Source: Enterococcus sp. RIT-PI-f (GTDB lineage: Bacteria > Bacillota > Bacilli > Lactobacillales > Enterococcaceae). Taken from it: 64,000 nt of DNA. Each line of letters opens with the position of its first letter. Within the stretch, counting starts at the first letter, position 1. The notes beneath the pieces were generated by a model. The model did not search any database. It was not told the DNA's origin and saw nothing but the letters and a program-made list of their open reading frames with translations. The stretch spans positions 162,177 to 226,176 of the forward strand of contig NZ_LHOX01000016.1 of NCBI RefSeq assembly GCF_001297065.1, read 5' to 3'. A program made the translations under genes and the position numbers. Below are positions 48,701-58,033 of this stretch, one piece after another.

Positions 48701-50053
48701 ATGAAGAAAAAAATCATCACTTCTATCTGTTTGTGTGGTTTGACATTGACACTTTTTACAGGGGCAACAGACGTGTCTGCGACTGATTTTGATCAAATGA
48801 TCCAACGAAAAAATAACGAGATCCATCAATTGCGGACACAACGCCAAACAGTCCAGCAACGGATCACGGATCTCACGAACGAAATTGCTGCGATCAATCA
48901 AGAAGCACAAGGGTTATTGGCAGAACAAGAAGCTTTGTATACAGTGATCGATCAATTAGCAGAAGATATCGCAGAATTACAGGTCAGGATCGATAAGCGT
49001 GCGGCAAATATTGAAGAACAAGCACGGGAAACGCAAGTCAATGGGAAAAGTGATCAATTGCTGCATGTTGTTTTAGATGCGGATTCTATTAGTGATTTTG
49101 TTGGCCGGCTTCATGCCATGACAACGATCGTTCGGGCGAACAATCAATTGATCACCCAGCAAAAGCTGGATCGAGAAGATTTAGCGCGTAAACAAAGCGC
49201 GTCTAAAGACAAAGTGGCTGTGCTCCATGCGACGCAAAGTCGTTTAGAAGCGCAAAAAGGGGAAATCGAGGGGAAGCAAGCCGACCTCAATGTTGAAGTC
49301 AGCACGCTGGCTTATCAAGAGTCGTCAAAAGAAGACGAAAAGCAGCAGCTCAAAGCAGAAAAAGAAGTCTTTGAGGCGGAGCAAGCGCGCATCCGGGAAG
49401 AAGCCGCTCAAGCGGCCGCAAGGCAAGCCCAAATCGAAGCGGCACAGGCAGAACAAGAAACTAGTCTGGCCGTGGTTGATGTAGTTGACCCGACTGTTGA
49501 GGAAGACAGGGACGCAGCTGGAGCAGATCGTGATAGGCCTGCCGACACGCCAGAAGCTGTGCAGCCTGCGGCACCAGCCGACACACCGCCAGTTGATGCG
49601 CCTGAAGGAGCACCGGCAGCACCGGCAGCACCTACACCGACACCGGAACCGGTCGTCCAAAGACCAGCAGCACCAACGCCGGCACCCGCGCTTGCAGCCA
49701 ATGGATCCGCAATCGTTGCCGAAGCCTATAAGCATATAGGCAAGCCTTATGTCTGGGGGGGCAAAGGCCCAGATGCATTCGATTGTTCTGGATTTACCCG
49801 TTATGTTTACTTGCAAGTGACAGGGCGCGATATTGGCGGTTGGACTGTCCCACAGGAATCAGCTGGTAGGGTGATCTCGGTAGGCGAAGCCCAAGCAGGG
49901 GATCTTCTGTTTTGGGGCAGTGCCGGCAGTACCCATCATGTGGCGATTGCGCTTGGCGGTGGACAATATATCCATGCCCCAAGACCTGGCCAAACGATAT
50001 CAGTGGGTTCAACCAGCAATTGGGCACCTAGTTTTGCAGTACGTGTGCACTAG
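48701..50053 (+). CDS. sagA: SagA-type secreted NlpC/P60 peptidoglycan hydrolase
   Basis: A 450-residue secreted protein. It has a signal peptide (about 1-27, ending DVSA), an N-terminal PcsB/SagA-type coiled coil (about 30-240), a Pro/Ala-rich linker (about 255-335) and a C-terminal NlpC/P60 endopeptidase (about 340-450). Catalytic Cys362 is in DCSGF, His413 in HHVAIAL and a third polar His425 in YIHAPRPG. SagA of E. faecium cuts peptide stems between peptidoglycan strands. AAAGGAGG before ATG 48701; a WalR box upstream fits an essential wall-turnover enzyme. Confidence 0.9.
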   Translation: MKKKIITSICLCGLTLTLFTGATDVSATDFDQMIQRKNNEIHQLRTQRQTVQQRITDLTNEIAAINQEAQGLLAEQEALYTVIDQLAEDIAELQVRIDKRAANIEEQARETQVNGKSDQLLHVVLDADSISDFVGRLHAMTTIVRANNQLITQQKLDREDLARKQSASKDKVAVLHATQSRLEAQKGEIEGKQADLNVEVSTLAYQESSKEDEKQQLKAEKEVFEAEQARIREEAAQAAARQAQIEAAQAEQETSLAVVDVVDPTVEEDRDAAGADRDRPADTPEAVQPAAPADTPPVDAPEGAPAAPAAPTPTPEPVVQRPAAPTPAPALAANGSAIVAEAYKHIGKPYVWGGKGPDAFDCSGFTRYVYLQVTGRDIGGWTVPQESAGRVISVGEAQAGDLLFWGSAGSTHHVAIALGGGQYIHAPRPGQTISVGSTSNWAPSFAVRVH

Positions 50054-50064
50054 TACCAATAAGA

Positions 50065-50098
50065 AACGATAACGGTCAATCACTGTTGTCGTTTTTTT
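50065..50098 (+). terminator. Rho-independent terminator
   Basis: AACGATAACGG folds back on CTGTTGTCGTT with G-U pairs, followed by seven T. Confidence 0.65.
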
Positions 50099-50128
50099 AA
50101 AATCAACATAGACAAAAAGGAGTAAAAA

Positions 50129-51940
50129 ATGGAAAGCAGAAAAACAATCAAAAAACGACTCAGACGACAGAAAAACAGCATGTTATATAGGAAAAGCGTG
50201 GCATTGACAACCATTTGCACCACGACGATTCCCATGGTGCCATTGACTGTTTTTGCCAATGAAGACACAGACCAAGCATCTCGTGTCAATGTGGTCGAAT
50301 ACGCTGCGGATGATAGCAGTCTGCAAGCAGAAGAGGCAGCACCGAGCCAGCCAGAACAAGACGTTGAGATAGAGGAAACCGAAGATGATCTGTCAGAAGA
50401 CGATCAAACCCCCGCAGTGGTGGAAGACGATACACCCCCAACAGATCCAGAGATCATGCCAGAAGATTTCCCTCCTTTAGTGGAAGAAGATCAATCGATG
50501 GTCCAAGACCAGCCAGCTGCAGATCAGGGGCAAGTATTGCCTGCGGAAGATTTGACCAATGCCCGTTCTGCCAATCCGCAAGCCTTTATTCAGCAAGTCG
50601 GACCGATGGCACAGCAAGTGGCCAGTGCCAATGATCTCTATGCATCTATCATGATTGCGCAAGCGATTCTTGAATCTGGTTGGGGCCAATCCCTGCTTAC
50701 GCTCCAAGCCAATAACATGTTCGGCATCAAAGGCAGCTACAATGGCCAATTTGTCGAGATGAAGACACTGGAAGATGACGGCAAAGGCAACTTATATGAA
50801 ATCGTCGCCCGCTTCCGCAAATATCCTTCCTTACATGAGTCTTTTGAAGACAACGCCCATGTATTGCGGACAACCTCCTTTACACCAGGTGTGTTTTTCT
50901 ATTCTGGTGCTTGGCGGTCGAATACCTCTTCTTATCGGGAAGCGGCCCAATGGCTCCAAGGTCGGTATGCTACAGATACAACCTATGCCAGCAAGCTGAT
51001 CAACTTGATCGAAACCTACAACTTGACCCAATATGACAGCGGCAGTTCTGGCGGAGGCAATACTGGCAGCGGCAATGGATCAACCAATAACCAGGAGACA
51101 GCCATCAACCAGCAATTTCGGACCACAGCCGCTTTGAATATCCGCAGTGATGCCTCGACAAGTGCCAGTATCACCGGATCATTAGCGAATAATGCAACGT
51201 TCCAAGCTGTTGCCAGCAAAACGGGTACCAGTGTCAATGGCAATACCACGTGGTATCGGATCAATGGACGCGGCTGGGTCAGTGCTGCGTATGTTACGGC
51301 TGTCAATAACAATCAAAACAACAACCAAAACAATCAAGAAATAACGATCAATCAACAATTCCGCACGACGGCAACCTTGAACATCCGTAGTGATGCCTCG
51401 ACAAGTGCCAGTATCACCGGTTCTTTGGCCAGCAATGCGACATTCCAAGCTGTAGCGAGTAAAACGGGTACCAGTGTCAATGGTAATACCACATGGTATC
51501 GGATCAATGGACGCGGCTGGGTCAGCGGTGCTTACGTAACAGCAGTGAATAACAATACCAGCAACAACAATGAAACAGCAATCAGCCAACAATTCCGTAC
51601 GACGGCTGTCTTGAATGTTCGGGCAGACGCTTCTACATCTGCGCGGATCACCGGGTCACTGGCACGGGCAGCGACGATCCAAGCCACCGCCCGCAAAACC
51701 GGCACCAGTGTCAATGGCAATACTACCTGGTATCGCATCAATAATGGCTGGGTCAGTGGTGCATACTTGCAGTCTGTAACAAGCAACAACAATTCCAGCA
51801 AAACATATACCGTCAAATCAGGGGACACATTATGGCAAATCGCCAACAGCAATGGCATTTCTGTGAATCAATTGATGTCATGGAATAATCTTAGCAGTTC
51901 ATTGATCATGGTCGGGCAGCGCTTGGTCGTGGCAAAATAG
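50129..51940 (+). CDS. Secreted glucosaminidase (GH73) with SH3b repeats and LysM
   Basis: A 603-residue secreted autolysin-like protein. It has a long basic start and signal (about 1-45, ending TVFA), an acidic Glu/Asp/Pro linker (about 50-145) and a GH73 domain (about 148-300; catalytic Glu in [10 protein letters not shown], then NNMFGIKG). Three bacterial SH3-type repeats follow, each with [14 protein letters not shown] and NTTWYRIN (about 326-548), and one LysM at the C-terminus (about 558-602; [13 protein letters not shown]). It would cut the glycan chain and bind peptidoglycan. Same strand and spacing as sagA but with its own leader. Confidence 0.9.
   Translation: MESRKTIKKRLRRQKNSMLYRKSVALTTICTTTIPMVPLTVFANEDTDQASRVNVVEYAADDSSLQAEEAAPSQPEQDVEIEETEDDLSEDDQTPAVVEDDTPPTDPEIMPEDFPPLVEEDQSMVQDQPAADQGQVLPAEDLTNARSANPQAFIQQVGPMAQQVASANDLYASIMIAQAILESGWGQSLLTLQANNMFGIKGSYNGQFVEMKTLEDDGKGNLYEIVARFRKYPSLHESFEDNAHVLRTTSFTPGVFFYSGAWRSNTSSYREAAQWLQGRYATDTTYASKLINLIETYNLTQYDSGSSGGGNTGSGNGSTNNQETAINQQFRTTAALNIRSDASTSASITGSLANNATFQAVASKTGTSVNGNTTWYRINGRGWVSAAYVTAVNNNQNNNQNNQEITINQQFRTTATLNIRSDASTSASITGSLASNATFQAVASKTGTSVNGNTTWYRINGRGWVSGAYVTAVNNNTSNNNETAISQQFRTTAVLNVRADASTSARITGSLARAATIQATARKTGTSVNGNTTWYRINNGWVSGAYLQSVTSNNNSSKTYTVKSGDTLWQIANSNGISVNQLMSWNNLSSSLIMVGQRLVVAK
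51104..51778 (+). repeat. Three tandem SH3b-coding repeats
   Basis: Units at about 51104-51304, 51347-51547 and 51581-51778 (offsets 243 and 234 bp). Units 1 and 2 are almost identical at DNA level, for example TGATGCCTCGACAAGTGCC in both; unit 3 is more diverged. This pattern suggests recent duplication, and copy number may vary between strains. Confidence 0.8.
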
Positions 51941-51950
51941 CATAACTAGA

Positions 51951-51986
51951 AAAAAAGGAATCGACCAAGGCGGCGATTCCTTTTTT
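51951..51986 (+). terminator. Rho-independent terminator
   Basis: AAAAAAGGAATCG pairs with CGATTCCTTTTTT. Confidence 0.85.
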
Positions 51987-52029
51987 ATGACAGAAAACAG
52001 TGAATCACATAGGTATCTCACCGAAGAAG

Positions 52030-52068
52030 AGGTATACTACTCCTATACCTATCTGTTGCAATACAGAT
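52030..52068 (+). promoter_or_regulatory. Paired small hairpins in the leader of the CmpB-family gene
   Basis: AGGTATA (52030-52036) with TATACCT (52044-52050), then ATCTGT (52051-52056) with ACAGAT (52063-52068). The first is also a DNA palindrome carrying a TATACT-like -10, so it may be an operator rather than an RNA element. Confidence 0.4.
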
Positions 52069-52092
52069 GATTTCGTATTTTAGGAGGCACCC

Positions 52093-52866
52093 ATGCAAAC
52101 ATTTAATCTGATCGTCTTGTTGTTCTTTATGTACAGCTTTATTGGCTGGTTATGGGAAACGATTTATTGTTCCTTGAAAGCCGGACATTTTGTCTATCGC
52201 GGCTTTTTGATCGGTCCGATCACGCCAATCTATGGATTTGGCATTCTTGGTGTGGTCTATTTATTGAGACCCATCCATGGTACAACCGTTGGCTTATTCT
52301 TTGCCGCAGCACTATTGGTGACCGTCTTAGAATATGTCACAAGTTACTTGCTGGAACGGTTCTTTCACGCCTCTTGGTGGGATTATAAGGATGTACCTTT
52401 CAATATCAATGGTCGCGTCGCACTGCCTATATCGATCTTTTGGGGCGCATGCTGCGTGTTGATCGTCCGGGTAGTGCATCCAGTACTTTTGCACCTGGCA
52501 GCAAATGTGTCGTTGACGATCGGTTTTTTATTGCCGGTGGCCTTGTTGATGCTGCTTTCCTTTGATTTGGGCCTGACCCTTGCCAACATGGCTGGATTCC
52601 AACGGGCTGTCAAACGAATGGAACAAGAACTCGAACGTCAAAAAGCGTCAGCGGACCACTATATCGAAGTTGTGACGGACAAACGCCAGAATTGGCAAGA
52701 ACGGCTGCAAAAAGTGCCAGCGGAATGGCGCGAGTTGAAGGAAACCTTGCCAAAACTCAATTTCCAACAAAGAAGACTGCTAAAAAACTTTCCACAACTC
52801 AAAGTAGAAAATATTACAAATCTCCAAGAACTCAAAAGCTTTATCGAAGAATTACGCAAAAAATAA
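52093..52866 (+). CDS. CmpB-family (PF06541-like) membrane protein
   Basis: A 257-residue protein with about five membrane segments (residues 1-180), including the family motif FIGWLWETIYCSLKAGHFVYR with GFLIGPITPIYGFG, and WWDYKDVPFNINGRV. The C-terminal 75 residues form a basic coiled coil. Pfam calls the family putative ABC-transporter type IV, but no ATPase partner is present and the transport role is unproven. Its position among wall enzymes suggests an envelope function. AGGAGG before ATG 52093. Confidence 0.8.
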   Translation: MQTFNLIVLLFFMYSFIGWLWETIYCSLKAGHFVYRGFLIGPITPIYGFGILGVVYLLRPIHGTTVGLFFAAALLVTVLEYVTSYLLERFFHASWWDYKDVPFNINGRVALPISIFWGACCVLIVRVVHPVLLHLAANVSLTIGFLLPVALLMLLSFDLGLTLANMAGFQRAVKRMEQELERQKASADHYIEVVTDKRQNWQERLQKVPAEWRELKETLPKLNFQQRRLLKNFPQLKVENITNLQELKSFIEELRKK

Positions 52867-52872
52867 GCAGTT

Positions 52873-52889
52873 TGTTACAATTTTGTTAC
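52873..52889 (+). promoter_or_regulatory. WalR box before the 3D-domain gene
   Basis: TGTTACAATTTTGTTAC fits TGTWAH-N5-TGTWAH exactly. A second near-match with a four-base spacer, TGTAAT-AAAT-TGTAAA, lies at 52980-52995, close to TATAAT (53028-53033), which has no good -35 box, as is common at activated promoters. Confidence 0.75.
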
Positions 52890-53072
52890 AACGGTATTCA
52901 AGCAATAGATGTTATGAGGCCTAGCTTCATTCACCGTCTTTATAAAAATTTTACATTTATCCGCATCACTAGCTGATTTTGTAATAAATTGTAAAATCTC
53001 TGCAACAAAACTCCCTTGCTTAATTTGTATAATAGAAACGTTGGAAACCAAAGTGAAAAGTGAGGGAATTTT

Positions 53073-54257
53073 TTGAAAGCCAAAAAACTAAGAACAATGA
53101 TCGTTGCCATCGTGGCAGCAGGGACCGTTGCTCCGATTTTTGCGCAGGCTGAATCATTGGAATCACTGCAAGAACAAGAAAGTACCATTATGCAGCAAAG
53201 CCAAGCAATCAGTGCGGAAGTACAAATCGCTTTAACTGATGTCAATAAAACGTACAGTGAAGTAGAATCGCTAAAAGCGCAAATCGCAGAAAACGAAGAC
53301 ACACTGGCTCAAACAAAATCAGATATTGCCACCGCGCAAGACACCATTGAGAAGCGTGAAGCTGTCGTTGCGGAACGAATGAAAGATATCCAAGTCAATG
53401 GCGGGGCAACACGTGACTGGACAGTCTTGCTGGAATCAGCCAATATGCAAGATTTTATCAATCGCGCCTACGCGATGACCATGCTCCAAAACTTAGAAAA
53501 AGAAAAAATCGAGTCCTTGTCCAGCGAGAAAGAAAAACTAGAATCGTTGCAAGACAAAGCCGAAGCTACGCAAACCAGCTTGACTGCTGATCAACAATCT
53601 TTGGAAGAACAAGCCAAAGCGTTAGATAGCAAAATCAGCAATTTGCAAGCACAATTGAAAGACAATGAATCAACCTTGGCGCAGATCGCTTCTAGCAAAG
53701 AAGCTGAAGAATCACGGTTGGCTGCAGAAAAAGCAGCAAAAGAAAAAGCCGCCAAAGAAGCGGAACAAAAAGCCAAAGATGAAGCGGCAGCTGCTAAAGC
53801 TGCTGCCGAAGCCCAAGAAGCTGCCAGCAGCAGTTCTTCTGACAATGCAGGATCATCCAGCAGCAGTGCTTCAAGCAGCAGCACATCAAGCAATACGTCA
53901 AGCAGCACCAACGAGTCATCCAGCAGCAATACCAGTAACACGAGCAACACCAATAATACAGGATCAACCAGTGGTAAGACGATGACGATGGAATCAACAG
54001 CCTATTCATACGCTGAAGCCGGTGCCAGCTATTTCACAGCCACAGGGACTGATTTACGTAAGAATCCAATGGCCGTCGCCGTTGATCCAAGCGTGATTCC
54101 TTTAGGCACGCTGGTCAACGTTGAAGGGTATGGTGTTGCATTGGCCTTAGATACAGGTGGGGCAATCAAAGGCAACATCATTGATGTCCATTTTGACAAC
54201 GAAAATGCTTGTCTCCAGTGGGGACGTCGCCAAGTCAAAGTAACGATCTTAGATTAA
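53073..54257 (+). CDS. Secreted coiled-coil protein with C-terminal 3D domain
   Basis: A 394-residue secreted protein from TTG 53073, seven bases behind GTGAGGG. Signal peptide (about 1-27, ending FAQA), a PcsB/SagA-like coiled coil (about 28-230), a very Ser/Asn/Thr-rich linker (about 235-300) and a 3D domain (about 302-394) with AVDPSVIPLGT and ALDTGGAIKGNIIDVHF. The conserved Asp residues mark a MltA/RpfB-like fold, probably a lytic transglycosylase-type or muralytic enzyme. The N-terminal half is related in pattern to SagA, and both have WalR boxes. Confidence 0.85.
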   Translation: MKAKKLRTMIVAIVAAGTVAPIFAQAESLESLQEQESTIMQQSQAISAEVQIALTDVNKTYSEVESLKAQIAENEDTLAQTKSDIATAQDTIEKREAVVAERMKDIQVNGGATRDWTVLLESANMQDFINRAYAMTMLQNLEKEKIESLSSEKEKLESLQDKAEATQTSLTADQQSLEEQAKALDSKISNLQAQLKDNESTLAQIASSKEAEESRLAAEKAAKEKAAKEAEQKAKDEAAAAKAAAEAQEAASSSSSDNAGSSSSSASSSSTSSNTSSSTNESSSSNTSNTSNTNNTGSTSGKTMTMESTAYSYAEAGASYFTATGTDLRKNPMAVAVDPSVIPLGTLVNVEGYGVALALDTGGAIKGNIIDVHFDNENACLQWGRRQVKVTILD

Positions 54258-54259
54258 TG

Positions 54260-54291
54260 AAAGAAGACCTTTAGCGAGGTCTTCTTTTTTT
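54260..54291 (+). terminator. Rho-independent terminator
   Basis: AAGAAGACCT and AGGTCTTCTT form a perfect stem followed by T. Confidence 0.85.
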
Positions 54292-54393
54292 GTACAAAAA
54301 CAAAAAAATCGCCTGACAGCGACGCCGTTCATCAGGGATCGATTCTTGTAGGAGAGCATGGAATTCAGGGGTATTAAGAATTCATCAAAGACG

Positions 54394-54552
54394 TCACAAG
54401 TGCTTCATATATGTGACTGTAAAGAAAGCTTCAAACAAAATCTGTTCACGGATGGCCTCCTCTGTCTCAGTCAGAAAAACATCCATCAAGTCCTGAACCA
54501 GCAACTGGATTTTGGGATGCTGGTTGTAGGTATGGCAAAAGTGCCTCGCCAT
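54394..54552 (-). pseudogene. Possible gene remnant
   Basis: On the minus strand 52 codons (ATG 54552 to TGA 54394-54396) encode protein-like helical sequence (HPKIQLLVQDLMDVFLTETE, then EAFFTVTYMKHL) without a ribosome binding site. Immediately upstream the same frame holds TGA (54553-54555) and then plausible sequence (SSIGIDRSMI), and a neighbouring frame holds EKAPKLAALVSID, as if a stop and a frameshift had broken a larger gene. I do not recognise the family; a regulator C-terminus is only an impression. Confidence 0.35.
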
Positions 54553-54620
54553 TCAGATCATAGATCGATCGATACCAATGCTGCTAACTTCGGGGCCTTT
54601 TCCACCGAATAACAAAGAAA

Positions 54621-54678
54621 CATGCACAAAGCTTCAACATTTTCACCAACCAGAGAAAATGTTGAAGCTTTGTGCATG
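54621..54678. repeat. Perfect 24-bp inverted repeat
   Basis: The left arm 54621-54644 (starting CATGCACAAAGCTTC) and right arm 54655-54678 (ending GAAGCTTTGTGCATG) are exact inverses around a 10-base loop. There is no T-tract on either side, so it is not a standard terminator. It borders the gene remnant and may be a trace of a mobile element or a structured RNA. Confidence 0.8.
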
Positions 54679-55323
54679 TGTTGCATGAAATAGATAAAAT
54701 AATACGCACGTTCACATTTGTTTCACGCAAAAATAAAAAAGAATCATTGACAATTGCCGTTAAATCAACGTTTGATCACCAACTTCGATATGCAAAAAAA
54801 CATATTATAACTGACTGTAAAAAATAAAACGAAAAGAAGAACGGTTACATCAGAAGGGAGAATCGCTTACCTCATTTTATGTAGCAGTTTTTTTGGTTGT
54901 TGCAAACGGGATTTAGGTCTTTTTTTCTCGTGTGATATTTCACAATAATAAAATACATTGACAACTTGGGTAGAAACTTTTAAAATTCACTATGTTATAG
55001 TTTAAAAATAACTTCTAATATTTTTTGTACAAATCGAATAATTAATAAAATTCCGAACGATTAGGTTGAATTTCCGCCAAATCACATTGATTTTCATCAT
55101 ATTTTATGTCTTTATGGATATAATTTATCACAAAAGTAAAAGTGATTAGAAGCATTGATCCACTGGTCAATTGAGTGAATATTTAGAAAACATGATGAGG
55201 GCGCTTCATTTATGACCGAAATGATAACAAAATATTTGACAAATGAAGGGAACATTCATTCAAATAACATATGATTTTAATAGAAATATCACGAATTGCC
55301 TTTTCTTATAAGGCGTTTTCTCT
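54679..55323. other. AT-rich gene-poor stretch before the polysaccharide operon
   Basis: No gene seen. One hairpin, ACGGTTACAT (54841-54850) with ATGTAGCAGT (54879-54888, one mismatch and one G-U) plus seven T, looks like a terminator and could end a small RNA begun near the TATTATAA at 54803-54810; this is tentative. Confidence 0.4.
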
Positions 55324-55377
55324 TATAATAGTATAGAATTGCCTTGTCTATTTTAAGGACAGTGAAGGCAGATTTTT
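55324..55377 (+). promoter_or_regulatory. Promoter and leader hairpin of the polysaccharide operon
   Basis: TATAAT (55324-55329) is followed about ten bases on by a stem TGCCTTGTC (55340-55348) with GAC-AGTG-AAGGCA (55358-55370) and a run of six T. The first thing made would thus be a terminator-like hairpin, suggesting attenuation. TCTTATAA occurs twice (55304 and 55321), perhaps a regulator site. Confidence 0.5.
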
Positions 55378-55410
55378 TGTTTCAGCACAATTGAATTAGG
55401 GAGTGTGTTC

Positions 55411-56265
55411 ATGGGAAAGCCGTTATTTAAGACTTTGACCGTTCTGTTCGTTGCTATCGGTGCATTAGCAATCTGTTTGTTAGGGTATAGGCAGAACAAT
55501 CAAAAGCAATATGAGCAACGCGTCGCGTATGCAAAAACAGCCATCTCTGCGGAGAAAGCCAGTTTGGCAACGATCGCAGAAGAGATAGGTGAACTATACA
55601 GCAATGATGACCGAACGATTTTGAAGAAAGACTTGGAACAAGAAGATGTGTCAAAACTTGTCGCGAAGTTAGCAGCGATCAAAGTTTCTGCCGATGATTA
55701 TGGGATCGATGAGGATGCTTTGCCAAGCGATTCTCAAGAGATCCAAGATCAAAAAAGTGCATTAGACGATGAATTGAAAGATGCAGAAGCCAAAATCAAG
55801 CTTCAAGTTGCCACAGATGACTTGTTCACCAAAGGCGTCTCCAATTGGCAGAAAGCCGAGAATGATGTCATCATCAAAGCCGATTTGAAAGATACAGATG
55901 TCGGCAATGTCAGAGAGAACTTAGGCTTCTTCGCGGATGATGCTTGGAAAGACTTAGTCAAAGAGTACCTTGGCTATGCAGACGCGCAACTGGACCGTGT
56001 GGCCAAGCTAGATGAAAGCTTCAAAAGCATGCTGAAGGATGACGCTGTCACTAGTGAAGTAACCTTAGAAAAATACCTAGCTGTGGTTGAGAGCATCAGT
56101 CAAGTCCGTAATGAAGAGTTGAAAGAGAAGTATGCAAAACTCGCAGACAGTATCTCAACACAAATGGGCTATGGTTACTATGGCAGTGCATCAACGTCAT
56201 CATCAACAGAAACCTATTCAGATACGTATACCGACACAGAAAGCGGCACGGATTCAGGATACTGA
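55411..56265 (+). CDS. Membrane-anchored extracellular protein, unknown
   Basis: A 284-residue protein: one N-terminal membrane segment (about 7-27), then a helical, acidic extracellular part (about 30-255; LKDTDVGNVRENLGFF) and a short Ser/Thr/Tyr-rich tail (about 258-284). ATG 55411 lies seven bases behind TAGGGAG; GTG 55405 is the other option. It is the first gene of the polysaccharide operon, 27 bp before the LCP gene. I do not recognise the family; a partner or scaffold for LCP or Wzd in the cell wall is a guess. Confidence 0.6.
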   Translation: MGKPLFKTLTVLFVAIGALAICLLGYRQNNQKQYEQRVAYAKTAISAEKASLATIAEEIGELYSNDDRTILKKDLEQEDVSKLVAKLAAIKVSADDYGIDEDALPSDSQEIQDQKSALDDELKDAEAKIKLQVATDDLFTKGVSNWQKAENDVIIKADLKDTDVGNVRENLGFFADDAWKDLVKEYLGYADAQLDRVAKLDESFKSMLKDDAVTSEVTLEKYLAVVESISQVRNEELKEKYAKLADSISTQMGYGYYGSASTSSSTETYSDTYTDTESGTDSGY

Positions 56266-56292
56266 TCGGCTAGGATGAATTGGAGGAAAAGC

Positions 56293-57225
56293 ATGTCTAA
56301 AGGAAAAAAGATTTTTTTGATTATTTTTGGAATTGTCGCAGTCATCGTCATCGGCATCGTGGGTGTCGGGGCGAAGCTGTATATGGATCTTTCGGGATCG
56401 ATTCAGAAGACTTATGAGTCGGTGGAGCGGGATCAAGATGAAACCAAACGAGAAACGAAAGTTGATTTGTCTCAAGAAGAATCGTTTTCAGTCTTACTGA
56501 TGGGCATCGATACAGGAGATTTGGGACGGGTCGACCAGGGACGTTCGGATACGATGATGGTTGCGACGGTCAGTCCTTCAGATCAACAAACGACGATCGT
56601 GAGTATTGCCAGAGATACTTATGTGGATATCATCGGTCACGGGACGCAAGATAAAATCAACCATGCCTATGCATTTGGTGGACCGGCGATGTCTATGAAT
56701 ACGGTGGAGAATTATTTAGATATCCCCATCGACCATTATATTTCGATCAATATGGCCGGGCTGAAAGAGTTAGTAGACGCAGTGGGTGGAATCGAAGTCA
56801 ATAATGATTTGACTTTTTCACAAGATGGCTATGACTTTACAATAGGAAAAATCACCCTCGATGGCGATCAAGCATTGGCTTATTCTAGAATGCGATATGA
56901 GGATCCAAATGGCGACTATGGGCGTCAAGAACGTCAACGTAAAATTGTTGAAGGAATAGCAAGAAAAGTGTTAAGCTTAGATGGCGTCAGTAAATATCAG
57001 GATATATTGACCGCTGTTGAGAGCAATATGAAAACCGATATGAGCTTCGATGATTTGCGTACGATCGCCTTAAATTATCGCGATGCCTTTAATTCTGTCA
57101 AACAGGACCAGTTAAAAGGGGAAGGCTTCATGCAAGACGGCATCTCCTATCAACGAGTCAGTGAAGATGAATTAGCTCGAGTACAAAAAGAATTAAAAGC
57201 GCAATTAAATATCGACAATGAATAA
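56293..57225 (+). CDS. LCP family protein, polysaccharide operon
   Basis: A 310-residue LytR-CpsA-Psr protein: membrane segment (about 7-30), extracellular LCP domain (about 65-265) with LLMGIDTGD, RSDTMMVATV, VSIARDTYVDI and DYGRQERQRKIV (phospho-lipid-binding Arg). It would link the finished polysaccharide to peptidoglycan. GGAGG (56282-56286) fixes the ATG at 56293 rather than 56275. Followed by wzd, wze and wzh. Confidence 0.9.
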   Translation: MSKGKKIFLIIFGIVAVIVIGIVGVGAKLYMDLSGSIQKTYESVERDQDETKRETKVDLSQEESFSVLLMGIDTGDLGRVDQGRSDTMMVATVSPSDQQTTIVSIARDTYVDIIGHGTQDKINHAYAFGGPAMSMNTVENYLDIPIDHYISINMAGLKELVDAVGGIEVNNDLTFSQDGYDFTIGKITLDGDQALAYSRMRYEDPNGDYGRQERQRKIVEGIARKVLSLDGVSKYQDILTAVESNMKTDMSFDDLRTIALNYRDAFNSVKQDQLKGEGFMQDGISYQRVSEDELARVQKELKAQLNIDNE

Positions 57226-57240
57226 GAAAGTTGAGACAAA

Positions 57241-58020
57241 ATGGAAGAGACGATTAGTTTAAAAGAGATATTTGAAATATTACGTAAACACCTGACAACG
57301 ATTTTGATTTCCATGTTTGCCGGATTGGCATTCGCAGGAATCTTTACATTCTTTGTTATTACGCCATCCTATAGCTCACAAGCTCAATTGATCGTGACAT
57401 TGCCACAATCGGAAACTACAAATGCCAATGATGTCAATACGAATCTCCAAATGATCAACACCTATAAAGATATGATCGTCAGTGACTTGGTCATTAACGA
57501 AGTCAAAGATCGATTAGAAACTGAAAACAATGTCAAAATGACAGCCAGCCAAATTAGCAATGCCATCACGATCAATCAATCACAAAATTCACAAATGTTT
57601 TCGATTCAAGCGACGAATGAAAATGCAATCAGAGCACAGCAAATCGCCAATACGACTTCATTGGTCTTTCAAGAAAATGCCAAAGATGTGATGAATGTCG
57701 ACAAAATTTCGATTATATCAAGTGCTGTAGCAAGTTCTTCCCCCGTTTCACCAAATAATCAATTGAATTTGGCCATTGGATTGGTACTAGGAATCATGGT
57801 AGGAATCGGATTAGCCTTTTTATTGGAACTGTTGGATCGCACGGTGAAAGATGATAAATTCGTGACCGACAGTTTAGGATTCACAGTCTTAGGCACTGTG
57901 CCACAAATGACACAAAAAGAAGTGAATGCAACCATTCAAAAAAAATCAGCAACACCAACCATCAAGAAGCCGACAAACGACAAGTCAGAAGAATCTCGAC
58001 GCAGTCGTTCGAGAGTGTAG
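57241..58020 (+). CDS. wzd: Polysaccharide chain-length regulator Wzd/CpsC
   Basis: A 259-residue protein with two membrane segments (about 21-42 and 175-198) around an extracellular loop, and a basic Lys/Arg/Ser-rich C-terminus. The segment SAVASSSPVSPNNQLNLAIG before TM2 is the Wzz-type proline motif. It recruits and activates the partner kinase encoded next. Weak ribosome binding site. Confidence 0.9.
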   Translation: MEETISLKEIFEILRKHLTTILISMFAGLAFAGIFTFFVITPSYSSQAQLIVTLPQSETTNANDVNTNLQMINTYKDMIVSDLVINEVKDRLETENNVKMTASQISNAITINQSQNSQMFSIQATNENAIRAQQIANTTSLVFQENAKDVMNVDKISIISSAVASSSPVSPNNQLNLAIGLVLGIMVGIGLAFLLELLDRTVKDDKFVTDSLGFTVLGTVPQMTQKEVNATIQKKSATPTIKKPTNDKSEESRRSRSRV

Positions 58021-58033
58021 GAGGAGAGAATGA

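Noticed and set aside
54358..54612. 84-codon plus-strand frame after the 3D-domain gene
   Set aside because: Its sequence has no protein-like pattern, and the opposite strand reads better as a decayed gene.
54621..54678. Rho-independent terminator at the 24-bp inverted repeat
   Set aside because: Neither side has a T-run.
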